Made by a program: the position numbers and the translations under genes
From: Streptomyces milbemycinicus
GTDB taxonomy: Bacteria; Actinomycetota; Actinomycetes; Streptomycetales; Streptomycetaceae
Length of the DNA: 41,140 nt
Direction: 5' to 3'
Assembly (NCBI RefSeq): GCF_002154605.1
Contig: NZ_MUNE01000205.1
Span: forward strand, 1-41,140
The notes under the pieces: generated by a model
Told to the model about the DNA's origin: nothing
Databases searched by the model: none
The model's input: the letters and a program-made list of their open reading frames with translations, nothing else
Shown: positions 38,540 to 41,140 of the stretch, one piece after another
Position numbering within the stretch: position 1 is the stretch's first letter
Layout: each line of letters starts with the position of its first letter

Positions 38540-39124
38540 TTACTCCGCAGCCTCCCCCGTGGTCAAAGCGCCCCAGCCGGCCACCACATGGCCGACGAGC
38601 GCATAGGCGACCTCGGCGATGGCCTCGCGCACCTCGGGGTCCGTGACAGTACCGGTCGCGGCGTCGACGGCGGTCCGGGGCACCGGCACCCGCGTACACG
38701 CCTCCTCGACCAGGCGCGCTCCCGTGTACCCGAGGACCGCGCGCAGGGCGCGGTGGGCGCCCTCGGCCCCGGTGGGGGACGAGGAGGCGTTGATCCAGCC
38801 CACCGGCTTGTCGACGATCTCCGTCCCGCCGACCGTCCAGTCCAGCAGGTTCTTGAACGAGCCCGGCAGACCCCCCGCGTATTCGGGCGTGCAGAACAAC
38901 ACCGCGTCGGCCTCGGCGACCACCTGGCGCAGCCGGGCCACCTCCGCGGGCAGCGGCTCGACGTCGTCGTCCGGGTTGAAGTGCGGCAGCGCCGCCATGC
39001 CGCGGTACTCCAGCGGGCGGGCCCGGTCGCCGAGAAGCCCGGGCAGGGTGCGCACCACCGCCGTGTTGGTGGAGCCTTCGCGCAGGCTTCCGCTGATGAG
39101 TACGAGGTTCGCCGTCCGGTTCAT
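38540..39124 (-). CDS. NAD(P)H-dependent FMN reductase (flavodoxin fold)
   Basis: The 194-residue cytosolic flavoprotein has the FMN phosphate loop ISGSLREGSTNT near the N-terminus and the conserved FCTPEYAGGLPGSFKNLLDW block (split: TPEYAGGLPG, KNLLDW), marking the NADPH:FMN reductase/azoreductase-like family. It reduces FMN or quinones with NAD(P)H. It overlaps the FUSC-family gene by 4 nt (ATGA), so the two are coupled. The C-terminal tail (about 35 residues after the fold) is not recognised. Confidence 0.9.
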   Translation of the reverse strand: MNRTANLVLISGSLREGSTNTAVVRTLPGLLGDRARPLEYRGMAALPHFNPDDDVEPLPAEVARLRQVVAEADAVLFCTPEYAGGLPGSFKNLLDWTVGGTEIVDKPVGWINASSSPTGAEGAHRALRAVLGYTGARLVEEACTRVPVPRTAVDAATGTVTDPEVREAIAEVAYALVGHVVAGWGALTTGEAAE

Positions 39125-41140
39125 GGCCAGATGCTACGCGGCCGGGTCCGGCGGGTGAGCCGGGGCCGGAGCGAGGTCGGCACGGCCCAGCGGGACCTGG
39201 CGGGGCCCAGCCGGAACCCGGCGAGGTGCCGGGCGCGGTGCAGGCCGGCGGTGACGTCGGCGAGTGTGGCGCAGGGGGCACCGCCCAGCGGTGGCCGGGG
39301 GAAGGTGAGCGACGCCCCGGCAGGCAGCGGCAGGTCGGCGGGCGGGCGGCGGGCGGCGACCGCGTCGGCCAGGTCCGACAGGACGGCCCGCAGCCGGTCC
39401 GCCAGGTTCGCGTCCGGGGGCGGCGCACCGTGGTCCAGCCGGACCCCGCACGCCGTCGTCGCGTCCACGATCTCCTCGAGCGCCGCGACCACCGGGGCCC
39501 ACGCCGCCAGGTCGCGCCCGAACGGCGGATGTTCGGCCCCGGCCACCTCCACCGCGCGGCGGGCATCGGCCAGGGCGCGGTACGCCTCGCGGCGCAGCCG
39601 CAGCCGTACCTCGTAGGGCGCGTCGGCCGCCAGCACCCGGTCCAAGTGGTCGCGGGTGGCGTGGACCGCGAGCGAGAGCCGTACGGACACCTGGGCGCGC
39701 GGGCCGCCGAGACCCGGCAGCACCCCGGCCGCCAGCACCACCGCGCAGGCCAGCAGCGTGTCCGCGAGCCGTGCGTACTCCGCGCCACGGTCGCCGCCGA
39801 GGTACACCAGGGACAGCAGGAGGGGGGTGAGCACCGCCGTCTGCAGCGCGAAGTGGCGTACGGACACCGGGATCAGCGCCGAGCACACCGCGGCGACGGC
39901 CACCGGCCACACCTCGTCGTCCGCCCCCGCGAGCGGGCCGAGCAGCGCGGCGAGCCCGGCGAACACGGCCACGCCGACGGCGGTGCCGAACGCCCGGGAG
40001 ACGGCCCGTGACACCAGGGGGCCCATGTCGGGCTTGACCAGGAAGGCGGCGGTGGCGGGGAGCCAGTACCAGTGCTCGCCAGGCAGCGACTTGGCCAGCG
40101 CGGTGGCGGCCCCCACGCACAGCGCCACCCGGGCCGCGTACTCCCGGCCCGCCGGGCCGAGCACCCGGCGCAGCCGTTGCCGGGGGCCGGGCCCGACCGC
40201 GCCGACCGCCGGGGCGGGTTCGCCGTCGAAGACGCGGGCGGCGAGCAGCACCGCACGGTGTGCGGCCAGGCCGCCGGCGGTGTGCGGCGCAGGCGCGGGG
40301 AGCGGGCCGGGCGGGCGGCCGGTGCGCACCGAGCAGGCCAGCAGCGCGGGGGTCCGCGCCACTCGGGCGGGCAGTGGCTCGCCCTCCCACATCAGTGTCA
40401 CCGCCGTTTCGCTCAGCGCTCCGGCCACCGCCAGCAGGTCGCGCAGCCGCCGCAGACCGGCGTCGGGGCGGAGGAGCGGGATCCGGTGTCCGTAGAGCGA
40501 TTCGTAGGCGGCGTCGTACGCGGCGGTCAGCCGGCGCCGGGCCGCCTGGCCTCGCTCGGTGCCGACCGCCGCCATCAGGTCGGCGAGCGCGTCGTAGACG
40601 GCGGCCACCGCGCGCCGCTCGTCGGGCAGCCCTGCCCGGCGGCGAACCGAGCCATGAAAAATAGGCAGCAGCCACGACATGACCAGCACCCACGCGGCGC
40701 CGGCAAGCAGTAGCCCGGCCCGGACCGGCGGGGGCTCAGGGGCGGGCATGCCCGCCCCGACCACGCACACCACCATCAACTGGACCCCGGCCGAGGAGCA
40801 GACCGGCCCGATCGCGCTGATCGCGCCGGACACCAGGCCGACCGCCGCCAGGGCGAGCGCGAGCCAGGCGCCGAGTCCGAGGGTGCCCAGCCACGCCCCG
40901 GTGGCCATGCCCACGGCCCCGGCCAGGGCGGGGAGGCCGATGCGCACCAGGCGGGTGGCGCGGGTGGCGGGCCGGTCGTTGATGTGCGCGAACATCGCAC
41001 CGAGGCCCGCGGTCACCCCGGCGGAGGTCTGCCCCGCGGCCACCAGGGCCGCCAGCACCGGCCCCACACCGAACGCGCCGCGCGCCACCGCCGCCCAGGG
41101 CACGGGGCCGCGCAGCCCCCGCGCACCGTGCAGGGGGTGG
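39121..41140 (-). CDS. FUSC-family (aromatic-acid exporter-like) membrane protein, N-terminus beyond the window
   Basis: At least 660 residues are visible. Two blocks of hydrophobic helices (early, from VGPVLAALVAAG to AGAAWVLVMSWLLPI; later, RVALCVGAATALA to VVLAAGVLPGLGG) are separated and followed by long soluble regions, as in fusaric-acid/aromatic-acid efflux proteins. A GTG start exists at 41103, but the coding frame upstream (LHGARGLRGPVPWA) continues to the window edge and looks homologous, so the true start is probably outside. Role: efflux of hydrophobic acids, inferred from family. It is coupled to the FMN reductase. Confidence 0.85.
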   Translation of the reverse strand, partial: HPLHGARGLRGPVPWAAVARGAFGVGPVLAALVAAGQTSAGVTAGLGAMFAHINDRPATRATRLVRIGLPALAGAVGMATGAWLGTLGLGAWLALALAAVGLVSGAISAIGPVCSSAGVQLMVVCVVGAGMPAPEPPPVRAGLLLAGAAWVLVMSWLLPIFHGSVRRRAGLPDERRAVAAVYDALADLMAAVGTERGQAARRRLTAAYDAAYESLYGHRIPLLRPDAGLRRLRDLLAVAGALSETAVTLMWEGEPLPARVARTPALLACSVRTGRPPGPLPAPAPHTAGGLAAHRAVLLAARVFDGEPAPAVGAVGPGPRQRLRRVLGPAGREYAARVALCVGAATALAKSLPGEHWYWLPATAAFLVKPDMGPLVSRAVSRAFGTAVGVAVFAGLAALLGPLAGADDEVWPVAVAAVCSALIPVSVRHFALQTAVLTPLLLSLVYLGGDRGAEYARLADTLLACAVVLAAGVLPGLGGPRAQVSVRLSLAVHATRDHLDRVLAADAPYEVRLRLRREAYRALADARRAVEVAGAEHPPFGRDLAAWAPVVAALEEIVDATTACGVRLDHGAPPPDANLADRLRAVLSDLADAVAARRPPADLPLPAGASLTFPRPPLGGAPCATLADVTAGLHRARHLAGFRLGPARSRWAVPTSLRPRLTRRTRPRSIWP

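Overview
The window is high-GC DNA with strong GC bias at third codon positions, frequent GTG and TTG starts, ATGA-type gene overlaps, a WhiJ/BldB-like regulator pair (XRE-DUF5753 plus DUF397), a monomeric NADP-isocitrate dehydrogenase and an argCJBDR operon. Together these point to the chromosome of a Streptomyces or a close relative. This is inferred from gene content and order, not from any database search. The region reads as conserved core chromosome with a few accessory insertions. I see no phage, insertion sequence, CRISPR array, rRNA or tRNA.

Positions 1-9157. The minus-strand metN-metI methionine importer (the binding protein would lie outside the left edge) is preceded by a 28-codon leader ORF ending in a Cys/Met-rich tail. 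Then come a HAD phosphatase, two small membrane proteins, a GNAT acetyltransferase, a small sigma-factor-like protein, the secreted glycerophosphodiesterase glpQ with a candidate PHO box, an acylglycerol-phosphate acyltransferase, a methyltransferase and an alpha/beta hydrolase.

Positions 9262-15308. An aldo/keto reductase is followed by argH and argG, with a consensus-like promoter and a candidate ArgR site before argG. Next is a small regulatory island: a 64-residue unknown protein, a 33-bp perfect inverted repeat, an anti-sigma-type ATPase, a divergent XRE/DUF5753 regulator and a DUF397 protein whose motif is triplicated.

Positions 15475-20288. A three-gene operon encodes a ferric-reductase-like heme/flavin membrane protein, an FMN-binding protein with a covalent-flavinylation motif, and ApbE. 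After it come DUF488, a PNPOx-fold protein and a BASS-family transporter.

Positions 20298-27903. A six-gene, tightly coupled minus-strand operon contains two permeases, an ATPase, a lipoprotein binding protein, a nucleoside hydrolase and an adenine deaminase. A divergent LacI regulator and a tandem pair of perfect 12-bp operators sit at its head. I read it as a nucleoside/purine uptake and salvage regulon.

Positions 27900-41140. The arginine operon argC-argJ-argB-argD-argR (minus strand) is followed by NADP-isocitrate dehydrogenase and a FabF-like ketosynthase (plus strand), a 15-bp tandem repeat, an unrecognised protein, a decayed PLP-dependent cysteine-synthase-like pseudogene, a flavodoxin-fold NADPH:FMN reductase, and a FUSC-family membrane protein that runs off the right edge. 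Arginine biosynthesis links both halves: ArgR from the argC operon probably controls both argC and argG.
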